A DNA stretch of 64,000 bases, from positions 1,939,501-2,003,500 of the forward strand of contig JACGZH010000003.1 in the NCBI GenBank assembly GCA_014706385.1, in the 5' to 3' direction. The notes under the pieces are model-generated. The model did not search any database, had not been told where the DNA came from, and saw only the letters and a list, made by a program, of their open reading frames with translations. Of the stretch, positions 22,815 to 33,918 are shown piece by piece (positions within the stretch are counted from its first letter, which is position 1; each line of letters starts with the position of its first letter). This DNA is from Phaffia rhodozyma. Lineage: Eukaryota; Basidiomycota; Tremellomycetes; Cystofilobasidiales; Mrakiaceae. The translations under genes were made by a program, and so were the position numbers.

Positions 22815-22969
22815 GATGTTGAAGAAGGAAGGCTTGAGCTAGCTGGCCTGCCTGGCTGATCACTGGTGGTTGGCCGTTGGGAGTTTGAGAACGGCCATTT
22901 CCTGAAAAATCAGTCTTCACTTGTTTTCCCTCCTCTCGTTGACCATCTCTCCAGCAACTTCCATCAGCC
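22815..22969. promoter_or_regulatory. Short bidirectional promoter between two unrecognised genes
   Basis: Only 155 bp separate the two divergent ATGs. Co-regulation is possible but no shared motif is identified. Confidence 0.45.
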
Positions 22970-24874
22970 ATGGCGCTTTTCGCTCAACATGGATCGCCTT
23001 CTGCTACTTCAGAGCCTTCTATCGACATGCCCAGTACATCGATATATGCTGGCATCCCGGCAGATCCTTACCCCATCCCTGAACCTGCAGTATCTTCCAC
23101 GCCTAAACCAAAGGCCGCCTCCAGAGGAGGTAGATCTCGGCAGAGCGCCATACACGAGTCCGGACCGGATCCGAAGTCCACTTCTGTCGAACCGGGTAAA
23201 GAGTCGGCAAAACCGGCAGGACGATCAAGGGCGAAAGGAAAGGGTAAAGAGTCGGAACAGGAAAAGGAAAGCAAGTTATCAGAGGCCTTGGCGGAGGGAG
23301 AATCAAAGCTGGCGTGGCCGACGGCAGGTCGAAAGAGAGTTTCCAAGCAAGGGGTTGGGCGAGGTGTCGGAGGGGGAAGAAAGACTTCGATAGTGAGTTC
23401 TGTTTCACACGTACTTCAAGACGTACAGCCATACAAAGCAAGAACAAGAACTGATGAAGCTGGCGCTTTGCACTGTTTCTTCGTTGGGAACACGGCCGAT
23501 TCTAGAGACCAGCAGAACAACCTCCCGCAGACGCGCCCAACCGGTTCAAAGACAAGTACATCCCAGATCTATCTGTTTCATCCGAGGTCGACACTTTGCT
23601 TGGGAATGTGTTGGAACTGACTGTATGCTTTCTTTCCATTTTGGGGGTGTTCTTTCCGTTTAACCAGGTTCATGATGCGTATGTATCTTTGTTTAGCTCG
23701 ATGATCTCATCGAAGAGTCAACCAGACGATCCTGAAAGCTCACATATTTTTCCATCTGGATGGGCTACGTGTCTTTTTCTTCCGTTTCCTCAGTCCGAGA
23801 TCAGTTTGATGAAGTCACCCAAGTACGAAATACTAATGACACGTATACGTCTGGTACTGAAAATACGTGTTTTCTCGTTCGCTGACCTTCGCTTGTCTGA
23901 TAAACCAAGCTCAACAAAACGAGGATGAAGGAACTGTCGATCACCCTTGATAAACTAAACCAAGTGCAACTTCAGAACGAGTTCGTCCTCTTTAATATCT
24001 TTCTCACAGAGTAGCCAGACATGCTGATATCAGCATCATGCTCTTTCCGCTATTCGCTCAAAACTGGATTAGTTCGTTTCTTCAAGCGGCATACACAAAC
24101 ATCCGAGATCGTCCCTCTTTGTTATACTACCTCGGCCGGTCAACCACTCCACCACCTTTACCCCCTGTACAAGAAGTCAGCCTCGTCAACGGCGGTCATG
24201 GTAGTCAAGGTGTGGATGGGTCTAGGGATGAAGATGATGTGGAAGACGATGGGAGCGATATTCATGTAAGCGTTCATCCATCTTTTCAGCTTTCCGTCTC
24301 TGCCCATGAGAAAGCGCGTCGTCGTCGTCTCCTTCTCTCGACGCTCTATGTGATAACTAATTGGGCACACTCAAAAACGTTTTCTCTATAGATTGACCAG
24401 TCGGATCTTCTAGGTCTAGCTGCCGAGAGTGAATTGACAGATAGTGAGGCGTCCGATCATGGAGAAGCACCTATATCGGGTTCCCGAGCAGCAAGAAAAG
24501 GAAACGGAGCAAACGGGAACACGAATGGGAACGAAGATGGTGATGAAGACGGAGAAAATCAAGAGGACGAAGACGACGAGGACGAAGGAGGTTCCGATCT
24601 GGATGAAGAAGATGAGGACGAGGATAACGTCGATGAAGACGACGAAGAGGAGCACGAAGATGATGACGATGGCGGCGATGATGACGAGGATGAAGACGAG
24701 GACGACATAGAGGACGAAACCAATTCGATCTCTCCTCCGCATCTACCCCCATCGAGGTCTCAACCTCGAGCTCGAACTCAAGCAGCGGCGGCGACAGCGA
24801 GGAAGATCAAAGTTTCCTCAGCGGCTGATAGCGAGACGGGGGAGAGAGAATCAAAAAGACGTCGAATGAGATGA
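22970..24874 (+). CDS. Unrecognised protein with coiled-coil core and very acidic C-terminus
   Basis: Seven exons fit by phase: 22970-23392, 23506-23622, 23668-23682, 23805-23822, 23910-23980, 24010-24265 and 24392-24874. They give 460 residues. The N-terminal 140 residues are basic and disordered, with SRGGRSRQS and RSRAKGKGKESEQEKESK. The core, about residues 141-230, reads as helices: DLSVSSEVDTLLGNVLELTQ, FDEVTQLNKTRMKELSITLD, then HADISIMLFPLFAQNW. The C-terminal third is almost pure Asp/Glu around residues 340-415, followed by a basic end, ESKRRRMR. Basic and acidic nuclear-type tracts suggest chromatin or kinetochore work, but I cannot name a family and do not assign one. Two microexons of 15 and 18 nt supply part of the helix, so standard gene finders may miss it. 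Confidence 0.68.
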
Positions 24875-25167
24875 ACGAGAAAGAAGGGCTAAGGCTTTAC
24901 TTCCTATATATATGACTGCTCTCCCCATCTTGGTCTCTGTCTCTCCGGGTTTTTTTTTAATCAACATGTCAAACTGATCAATCTTACAATGAAGAGAAAG
25001 AGAGAAGAAAGAACATGGCATCGGTCTATATGTTCAGATAAAGAGTCGACGTCATGCTTTGAAAAGAGAAAAGACACCATCCACCATCCCATCTACCCCC
25101 ACTCTCCTCCGCGACAGGTTTGAAACGATTTCTTGACAGGTCAGGTGAAACAAAGTCATCGAGCCGC

Positions 25168-26883
25168 TTAAAGAACGTTGAGATCTCCGAACTGATTGGA
25201 GATGTAGAAGAAAACAACGGATTTGTCAATCAGAAGTAGGATGAGCGGCAAAGAGAGAAACGGAAACCTGACTGACCTTCTCCTTGTAACCAGGGATGGT
25301 CCACTTTCCCTTGGAAACCATGACGTCGACCGTTCGGGTGATCTCGGGCATAGCCTTGGTGAAATCAGAGTTCTGTTGCATTGCGATGCGAAGACGAGTT
25401 TTGTTAAAGTCAAGATGGTAGGCAAGGTAAAAGAGAAGACGACGGCATCAGCGATCTGCATTGCTATGAAACACGATACAGTAATGGCGAACGAACCTCA
25501 AGCTCCTCGAAAGGTCGGGCCTGGTCGATGTTGGCAAGGGTGGCCTTAAGGTCGACAAGCTCGGACTTGATCTTGGTGGTGGTGGCCTCAGCATCAGCGA
25601 CCTGCAAGAGAAAGAAAAGAATTCGAGATGTCAGCTCTGACACAACGTTTTTCGTGAAGTTCGATTCGTCTTATCCGCGTCTAGATGCGAAAAAAAAGAC
25701 AAAAAGCCAAAGCATCGGGACTGTCTTGAGACCCGTCGATCCAACCCGTTATCTTGGTGCAGAAAATCCTCAGTTCGTCTCTAACCAGCCTTAGTCCAGC
25801 TCCATGCCTACCTCCCATCTACGCCAGACTCTCCGCCGTTACTTGCCGTCTCACACATCCCTTCTTCACGTCTCTGATCCCAAAACTAAGCAACCCTCTC
25901 CGAACCAGCCCAGTTGCCTTCTCGGTATGACTTCTCCCTCTTCGATACTGCCTTTCTGCTGGTAGTACTCGATAGAAAAGAAACTCCCGTGGCTTCGGTA
26001 TATGGGGAAAAAATCTACTCACAGCCTTGGCCTCGAAAGCCTCGATGGCTTTGATTTCCTTGGAAGGATCAATAGTCACAGGCTTGAAGTTCTTGATGGC
26101 AGCCTCGAGCTCGTCAACAATGGCAGAGTTCTTGAGGACTGATCGGTAGTGGGCGAAATCGACCTGGCTCGAGCTGGCGAGCTGAGTGAGCTGACCGTTG
26201 GCGGTAGCAGCTTCGGAAGCACGCTTTCGGAAAGCGTTCAAAGCAGTGACGGTCTCTGTGTGTATTTGCAGATGTTGTCCGGCAGGCGAGATGAAAGAGG
26301 AGAAAAACAGGGAGAACAGAGAGAGTTGATAGTCGTAACGTTTGATCACAGAAAGGGAGGGAGCAAGGATTCAAAGGCGATGGACCGAATTTTATGGCGA
26401 ACAAGAATGGTTGGGATCGAGGAAACGAGCGAGGACAGGAAACCAGTGAAAGAAAACAGATTCAAGGAAGAGTGTTCAAGAAAAGATGTACAGCCGACCC
26501 AGGAATGAAGAAATGAAGGGCAAGGAAAGGATAAAGTCATAGGATTCGTCAGAATTAGAGATCTTTGTTTGTTTCAAAGAAAAAGAGAGAAAGATTCAAG
26601 CTGCGAAGAACAGAGTCTATGCGGGATCTATTCTGAAAGGAAACACAGACCACTCACCCTTTCCGAGCCCGTAGGTGGAGAAGATTCGGGACCAGTCCTA
26701 GATTCATCGGATGGATGCGGAAAGAAGGAGACCGTTAGTCTGATGAGCTTTTGAAGTAGAACAAGAGAAAGAAAAAAACCATCGTGGCCCCGGTCGCTCT
26801 GTTTTCACACAACAAAATGCCTAAAAAACGACATGGAGCAATACTGCACGACTTACAACGACGACCTTGGCAGTCTTGGACAT
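25168..26883 (-). CDS. ATP7: Mitochondrial ATP synthase subunit d (Atp7), peripheral stalk
   Basis: Six exons resolve by phase: 26857-26883, 26658-26697, 26023-26255, 25497-25601, 25277-25372 and 25168-25191. They total 525 nt, or 174 residues, the same length as the budding-yeast protein. Landmarks run in family order: DWSRIFSTYGLGKETVTALN, then QVDFAHYRSVLKNSAIVDEL, then IKNFKPVTIDPSKEIKAIEA, then LANIDQARPFEELE, then MPEITRTVDVMVSKGKWTIP. The end is GYKEKFGDLNVL. Subunit d lies at the base of the stator stalk on the matrix side and binds subunits b and OSCP. The last exon codes just FGDLNVL and the stop codon. The gene is divergent from the poly(A)-binding-protein gene and about 4 kb from ATP4. 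Confidence 0.95.
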
Positions 26884-27131
26884 ATTGATGGAAGGGAAAG
26901 GAAGGAAAAGTGAAAAGGGAGAGGACGAGGAAAACGACGGTGAGGGGTAAAGAGAGGAGAGAAGGTGAGAAATCCTAGGCCAAGATCTCAATCAGACAAG
27001 AAAAATAATTTGAAGTCATTCGGGCTGACCCTCCACAAGCCGGCTTGGGCAGGCTGGACGTCGAACAGAGCACCTTCTCTCGTACATACACCTCATCCCA
27101 TCCTTGTCCCTCGCTTGTCGTCCTAGTTATA
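26884..27131. promoter_or_regulatory. Bidirectional promoter of ATP7 and the PABPN1-like gene
   Basis: 248 bp lie between two divergent ATGs, purine-rich on the ATP7 side and CT-rich before 27132. No specific operator is recognised. Confidence 0.45.
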
Positions 27132-28664
27132 ATGTCCGATCACGAGAACAACGAAGGAGTGCACGCCGATGATGAGGCTGCCGCTGTGAGTTGGAAGAAT
27201 ATTTTGTTGTTTCGTCGGTCTGTTGGATCACGTCTCGTCATCCTCAAAAACTGTCGGATTGACTCTGATCAACTCTTGAATTGCTCCTCTTGTCAATCAT
27301 TCTTCTACTTCTTCTCTCTCCTCGTTCCCATCCTCTTTGTCCATATGGAATCCTACGGATCGTAACTTTACAGGAGCTCGAGGCTATGAAGCAACGTGTC
27401 AAGGAGATGGAGGCTGAGGCCGCCAAGGTACGCCTGGGACTACTTGTCTCATATTCAATCCAGCCTTCAGAAGCCTAACGTTCTCTTTCCCTTGGCCTGT
27501 TTCTACTCCTCTTTCAACACCTTCTCTCTTTCTTCACCTTATTTGCTACCAACCATCCGTTCTTACCAAAGCTCCGTGAATTGCAAGCCGAAGTGGAGAG
27601 GGAGGAGGCTTCCTCGGCAGGTGGGCGAGCAGGTAGCTCCACGCCTGCAGGTATCGATGCAGCGTTAGAAGGAGGAGAGCCGATGGAGGAGGACAAGGAG
27701 GATGTAGATGGCCGAAGTATTTACGTTGGAAACGTGAGCATATATTCGACTGTGTTTACCAGATGAAATCTGAGGAAAGGAGCTGATGATAGACTTAACG
27801 CGTTCCGCCTGCCCTTCACTTTCCTCTACCTATCTTGATCCTATCATCCGCGTCTGTTCCGTACATCTTTCTATACACGATCGATACATCGATTAGGTCG
27901 ACTACGGAGCAACCCCAGAGGAAATTCAAGGACACTTCGCTGCTTGCGGACAGATCAACCGAGTAACGATCTTGTGCGATAAATTCACTGGTCACCCCAA
28001 AGGGTAAGTCGGTCTTCGAGCGTACCATCCTCCTTTGCTATTAGGATAGTGTCATATCTTTAGTCCGCCTTTGCGAGACGTGGCCGAGACTCATGGAAAT
28101 GCTTGTTTTCTCCCTTGCCACATCAACAGATACGCCTACGTCGAGTTCGCTGAGCCGTCATTCATCACAAGTGCTTTGGTTTTGGACGAGTCTGTGTTCA
28201 GAGGACGTATAATAAAGGTTTGTGTACATGGCTTCCTGGTCTCGATGCCAAATATGTTACTGACTTTTCCTTTTTTTTTCTCTTTCTTGCCATCCTGATA
28301 ACCATACTGTGCTTGTATGCATGTTCAACCTCCTCATGTATATCCCTTCTTCAAACTTCGTTCACCTATTCAACTCGCTATCGCGATCTTGCCGGATACA
28401 TCAACCAACCGTGATAGGTCACCGCCAAGAGAACGAACGTTCCGAGTTTCCTCAGAGAAGGAGCCAGAGGTCGGGGTCGAGGGCGAGGACGTGGTTTCCA
28501 GCGAGGCGGATACGGGTTCCAGCAGCCCAGGGGCCGAGGTTATCGGTACGTTCTTCTCTAGTATCTTCTTTCCTTTTCTTTGATTTGAAGAGAAAGAACA
28601 GACTGACTTAGCTTAGTTCTTTCATTGCGTCTTTTTCTACAGGGGCCGAGGCCGTGGATACTAA
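27132..28664 (+). CDS. PAB2: Nuclear poly(A)-binding protein, PABPN1/Pab2 family
   Basis: Seven exons resolve by phase: 27132-27185, 27374-27427, 27572-27733, 27897-28003, 28130-28217, 28418-28545 and 28643-28664. They give 204 residues. Order: an acidic N-terminus; a coiled coil ([18 protein letters not shown], then [15 protein letters not shown]); one RRM with RNP2 SIYVGN and RNP1 KGYAYVEF; then [20 protein letters not shown] and an RGG-rich tail ending RGRGRGY. That is the exact layout of PABPN1 and fission-yeast Pab2. These bind nascent poly(A) tails in the nucleus and couple polyadenylation with exosome-mediated decay. The [20 protein letters not shown] segment is the family's first RRM helix. 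The coding region is split at RNP1 and inside the RGG tail. Confidence 0.95.
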
Positions 28665-28987
28665 AGAGTAGAAGTAGATTTCCTTCCTTAAAATGTTTGT
28701 CTTTGTCGACGACCTTTCCTCGTTCTACTTCCTCTCTCTCATCTTCACGAAACGCGACCGTCCGCATGTAAAATTGGGAAAGCGAGTCAACAGAAATACC
28801 ATATCGCGTACAACGAATGTCTTTATCTCCTGTTTGATAGGAATGGGACTGTAGGAAGCAAGCGTACAAACAGGGATATAACACATTGACAGGCTAAGTA
28901 GACAACTAAGAGATAGACATGCTGATATACAGAACAAATAGACAAAAAGGAAGAGTAAGAGAGAGAATCGTTGCTGACGAGCTCAAA
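28665..28987. other. Convergent intergenic region (3' flanks)
   Basis: 323 nt lie between the convergent PAB2-like and phosphotransferase stop codons. Nothing recognisable is seen beyond AT-rich 3'-UTR-like sequence. Confidence 0.45.
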
Positions 28988-31181
28988 CTACAGCTTAGCC
29001 TTGACATTGCCATCCCCCGATCCAGAGACGCGTGCCTTGTCAAGACAGATTCGACCGAGCGTATCAATTGTATGTCTACTTCCTGTTTCTTTCGCTTCAG
29101 CCGAAGAAGCTTGGCCGCGTTGAACTCGAGCGGCGATCCCTTGACAGATGATCGCAAGCTGTTTTTTATTATATTTACCCGAAGAACCAAGAGAGCCGTA
29201 AGAAAGAGAGGAGGATGAAGAAGAAGAAGAAGAGGAGAGGAAAGAGAAGAAAAGAAAGAAAGACAAACCTTCCAAAGTGTGAAGACTTCGACCCAAATCA
29301 ACGCCTCCCTCAAGTCTTCCATCTCACCAACCCCAGTCGAACCTCCCATTGTCTCTAACCATAATTTGAGTAGATAGACCTGGGACGGTAGGCCGACCGC
29401 GTCGGTAGCTTGTTTGCCTTGAAGGGGGATCAATAGATTTTTTCGTTCTGTCTCGGGGTTACAACAACAGAATCAGCGCAAAACAAGACCGACAAAACGA
29501 ATTCACAGCTGATGAGATCAACACGAACGAGCAGGAGGCACGCCATTCAGAGGGAGGGAGAACGGCAAAAGAAGATTTGATAAATCGGCCAGTGGAGATC
29601 CTATGTCACCGTCATTATAAAACAGAACCAAGGGAACCAATGTGCTTAGAATAAGCTGAGGCCGTTTGTTTTGGATCGTCAGTGAGACAGCAAAATCCTA
29701 CCGATGGTACAAAGCTCCCAATCTATGATGCCGATGACTTTATTTTCCGTAGGATGGAAGATCAAGTTATCTAGTTTGTAGTCCCCATGAACCTTAACAT
29801 GCGCAAGACAAGATCAAAATGGAACACTCAAAGACACCTTCAGCCTCCTCTATTGAACGACTAGGATATGCTGACACTACCGCTAGAAGAAACATCTACT
29901 TACAATTCCTTCGCTTCTCCAATAGTACTCATCCGCCACATCCACGCCGGAACTTCTTAAAAACTCTTCAACTTCGGCTTGTTCCTTAGGATCAGTGAGG
30001 ATGTTGCCGACGCCCTGAACAGCCGCTTGGATAGAAGATACTTTGAGAAGAGAAGATACTTGACGGGCAAAGTAGGGCTTTCGCTTATTAGCCTTAGTTG
30101 AGGTCGTGGTGAACGATGCGGGAAGATCAAGTTGCGCGGAGGAAAGATTCTATCGAGTTGAAGGGTCTGAGCATATCAGTATCGAATAGGAACCATATGG
30201 GTTCTTTGTTGCACAAAGATCTTACAGCGAGTGTCTTAACAGCAGCCTTCCAGCTTTACGATGATGAGAAACATAGATGTATCAATGTCTTTGTTGTCTT
30301 CAATCAGAACCTGATGAAACGGCCTACCATTCCTGTCTATCCTTCTCTTCCAGCTCAGGAATCCGGACGTCTTGAAAGATTCTGCCTTTGAGAAACTCCT
30401 GAAATACGAACCGGAAGTCATTAAGAAAATGTCTGAAGTATCAGAAGATTCGGTCGACGCCTACTGCATATCTCTACCGATTTCCAGTCCTACAATTAGA
30501 AAGTAAAAGGGACGTTCTACGAACCATCAAGTAGAATTGACTCCCAACAACGGTCTCGTCCTTACAGACGTCTCCATAAACTTTGGGTGCGGGAATTCCA
30601 TCCTCTGCTCTATCCTTCTCAGGCAACGATTCATTATAGGCTTGAATAGCAGACAATATTTGGTATTCCCGTTCAATATTGTGCGCGGTGGGGGTGAGCA
30701 GCTGACCAGGCGGTTTTCGGCGCAGGACGGTCTGGGTACCACTGAATCATGTAAAAGTGGATCAACAGAATGAGAACCATTTCTTCTGAACCCGTTTCTT
30801 TCTTTTTACAAAGGTTAAACACGTATCGTTACCCACTTTCCGTCCTTAAGGAGATAGGTTGGATTAGACTGGCCACTCTCTGAAAAGAGTTGGTTCAAGC
30901 GTGATCCTCTTCAGTGAGCTTCTCCTGCCATCTTAGCTGTCCAGTACGAACATGACTTGTAGAGGGACATACTGAACTGAGTTGCCGACAATGGTCCCTT
31001 AAACCCTTCAAGGTTTTCCGTCAAGTACTTCTCCAACGACCTGTTGATAGAGTGGTTCAGAACAAGATACCAGCAAGAATGTTAATCTGAGGAACGCTCA
31101 TTGAGTTTGAGATCAGTAGATGTCGAACGCGTACCGAAGATCGAGAGCCTCTCGGATAGGTGTAGATTCTTGGCCGGGCAT
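28988..31181 (-). CDS. Aminoglycoside-phosphotransferase-fold kinase (ACAD10/11-like), PTS1 end
   Basis: The ATG at 31181 opens [16 protein letters not shown] (donor GTACGC), followed by spliced exons down to the stop at 28988. Kinase features in order: [12 protein letters not shown] (nucleotide-binding loop); [20 protein letters not shown] (catalytic Lys region); [37 protein letters not shown]; then the Brenner motif [14 protein letters not shown] and the metal-binding [10 protein letters not shown]. The C-terminal helices read [20 protein letters not shown] and QASSAEAK. This matches the stand-alone APH domain related to the kinase half of ACAD10/ACAD11, which is tied to 4-hydroxy-acid breakdown. 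The last three residues are AKL, a type 1 peroxisomal signal, so peroxisomal location is likely. The substrate here is unknown. Exon borders between 29400 and 30900 are approximate. Confidence 0.82.
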
Positions 31182-31984
31182 AGATTGGATTTTATTATCG
31201 TTTTACAAACACGGCTGACTTGGTTAGGTGTAGGTATCTATGATGAGGAATGGATCGTTTGGGGTTGAACTCTCGAAGTGATGTCGAATGAAATATCTTT
31301 TGGAGATGGACCACTTGACCGGTCGGTGTTCCTTGTTACCCGGACGCCGGTTAAGCACAAAGCGCAGTACCGATGAATTTGTCCAGTCGATGTTCAAACC
31401 GGATGGAGAATGTTAGCTTGATCGTCCCTCTGGTGAAATCTCGAGTTGGTCTGTCTAGCATCTAGACAACCGAGAACACCGATCGGCCGCATTGCCGTTT
31501 ACATGATACGTTTCATATTATGATCGTCGTCGAAAAGAAGATAACCCCAAAAGTTGCTAAATCTCATCAGGAGGCAGACCTGAGTACTAGACAGGGAAGA
31601 GGGGAAAGGAGTGTAGATAAAAGGAAAATAAACAAATGATGACCTAAGAATGACCGGAGGGAGGAAGAGGAGCAGAATGCAAGTGTGGAAACCTGGAAGA
31701 AAATTTGTGGGATAGTCGTAAACTACTGTGATAGGTAGAAGGATAGTAGTGAAAAGAAGATCGGGAGAATATGAGAGAATCCCAATGTTGAATCGGGGAT
31801 TAGATGAACTGTACAACGAGATCAAATTCTAGATGGAACATCAAAAATGAAGAATGAACCAAAGCGAAGACAAGATAGAGAACAAGACCGGAGCTGAGAC
31901 CATGAGAAAAGTAGAAAGACGAACAGAACGGAAACAAACAGATAAAGAAATCAAAAGAGAAGGAGGAATTGAAATGAAGGAAAC
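31182..31984. promoter_or_regulatory. Intergenic: phosphotransferase promoter and FOL2 3' flank
   Basis: 803 nt without a supported gene. The right half (31600-31980) is A/G-rich and reads as 3' UTR of the GTP cyclohydrolase gene. The left 300 nt would hold the promoter of the phosphotransferase. An apparent 108-residue minus-strand frame at 31499-31825 has no coding character. Confidence 0.45.
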
Positions 31985-33539
31985 TCAATTGCGCCGGGAA
32001 TGAATCAGCGTGAGGAACTCTTCCCTCGTCTTGGCCTGTTCTCGGAAGCAACCGAGCATGGTAGACGTCACAGTCGATGCTCCAGGTTTCTGAACACCTC
32101 GCATCGACATGCACATGTGCCTATTTATCCAGATGAATTGAAAGAGAGAAGATGTTCGGATCATCAACACAGAAGACAGAAAGTCAGACAAAAAGAGAAC
32201 CGGACGAACGAGGCCTCCATTACGACAGCTACGCCCCTAGGCTTGATAGCTTCTTGAATGGCAACCGCTACCTGCTTGGTTAATCGCTCCTGAACCTGCA
32301 GACGCCTTGAGAACGTCTCGGCTATCCGAGCCAACTTGGAAAGTCCTAGCACAAGCTTGTTGGGAATGTATCCGATATGAATCTAGGCATATGGATAAAT
32401 CAGAGAAGATGTTTCACGTTTCAGCCATGAAGTACGTTTTGGGCTGACAAAAGATGAAACAAGACACTCACGACACCGACGAATGGTACAAGGTGATGCT
32501 CGCACAAAGAGGAGATTTGAATGTCTCGAACAAGGACCAGTTCTTCGTGATCCTCAGCAAAGACAGCATCGTTGATAACATCTAAGTTGAAGGCTGGTTG
32601 TGAGCAATCATATAGGGCAACTTAAATCATCAAAGATAGTAGAAACCCACCGGTCAATCTCTCTTCGTACCCCTTGGTCATCCAAAGCAAAGCCTTCGCA
32701 TATCTATCTGGGGTTCGCAAGAGCCCCTCTCGGTCAGGGTCTTCTCCAATGCATTCGAGTAGTGTTCGGACGGCTTCTGAGAGACGAGCGACGTTGGCAG
32801 CAGATTCCTCAGGCGTTGCGTTCAGTCGAACGTGAGTGGACTTGGCTATCGAGGGCACGACAACAGACCAGATCAGAGTAAGTAGTCAAAACAGATTATG
32901 TGGATGACAGACAAGCGATAGTAAAACAGACATACCTGGCCATCCGAGCCCCTCTTCGTCGACTACCAACTTCTTTCCACCGGCTACCACCGTCATTTGC
33001 ATCTCTTCCTGCTCCTTCTCTCCGTTCTCAGCCGAGATTGGGGGCTCGGTGTCTTTAGGCGTCGATGGAACGGTCTCTGGGCGGAAGCCATAGCCTTCAT
33101 GATGAGGGTACATGCCAGGTGGTTGAACAGCTCGGGAGTAGTCGATAGGAGAAAGCTGGCTAGAAGCTTTAGCAGATGATTTGGGAGCTGCTTTCGGACC
33201 AGACGGATAGAGGCAGCCAGTCATATCAATCAGAATTCAGCCGTACCATCCAAAACCGAACGCCTAACCGATACAAGGTGGTTGAAACATACCGGCCTGT
33301 CTGTTTACTCTTCCCTTCTCCCAAGCACCAGTGCTACTATCTCCCAGTCTTTCCAGGTTGCCGACCCTCTGCTGAGCATCTTGTCTGTCTTTCTCAAGCC
33401 GAGAAGGAGACGATTCGGTCGAACGAGCCGAAAGAGCGAGCTGTTCGAGTCTGGAAGCAAGATGTCTAGACGCTGGAGAAGAGTCCGCCGGGTTGATGCT
33501 ATCGTTGTTGGGCAGCTGAGAGTTGGCAGGGATGTCCAT
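31985..33539 (-). CDS. FOL2: GTP cyclohydrolase I
   Basis: Six exons resolve by phase: 33293-33539, 32936-33187, 32651-32845, 32472-32581, 32210-32382 and 31985-32120. They give 370 residues. The first 165 are a disordered Ser/Pro-rich extension, longer than in most fungi. The catalytic domain follows: [20 protein letters not shown], then [17 protein letters not shown], then [20 protein letters not shown]. The zinc site is CEHHLVPF plus the Cys in [31 protein letters not shown] and [18 protein letters not shown] complete the tunnel fold. The enzyme turns GTP into 7,8-dihydroneopterin triphosphate, the first step of folate and pterin synthesis in the cytosol. It is divergent from the telobox gene. 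Start choice: the first ATG of an open exon, with in-frame splicing. Confidence 0.95.
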
Positions 33540-33918
33540 ATTGCGATTCTATACCCTAAGGATGTAATGTGTGTGTTTGACGAAGAAAAATGATCAGAAA
33601 AGTAGACAACTCAACTCGACCTGGGCCGCTTTCGCCATCAGAAGGGTTTTTTTCGGATTGGATATTATATCATACGAGGGTTATTTCATATATCTTAGAT
33701 AACCACGCGCCTTCTCTCCACACGTGTCCCTCATTTTGACGCGTGACGCGTCGCGTCGTGTCGTGTCTTGCTTCAACCTCTCCTCCCGCCTTTGAGGCTC
33801 CATACTCTCCAACCCCAACTGAGTTACCATCTTCTATCCTAACTGAGCCACCATCCTTTATATCAACCCTTGTTTTGGCTTCCCACCAGTCCAGATAGTA
33901 TATCCAGTCAGAGATTAG
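33540..33918. promoter_or_regulatory. Bidirectional promoter with paired MluI cell-cycle boxes
   Basis: 379 bp lie between the FOL2 and telobox-gene starts. Two ACGCGT boxes occur at 33739-33744 and 33746-33751, one base apart, followed by CGCGTCGTGTCGTGTC. A CACGTG E-box lies at 33721-33726. The pair sits about 170 nt before the telobox-gene ATG. MCB boxes bind MBF and drive G1/S transcription in yeasts. Confidence 0.6.

Noticed and set aside
24416..24752. Minus-strand frames rich in Ile/Val/Phe and His/Arg
   Set aside because: They are shadows of the GAN/GAC acidic repeat on the plus strand; hydrophobic runs come from the complement of Asp/Glu codons.
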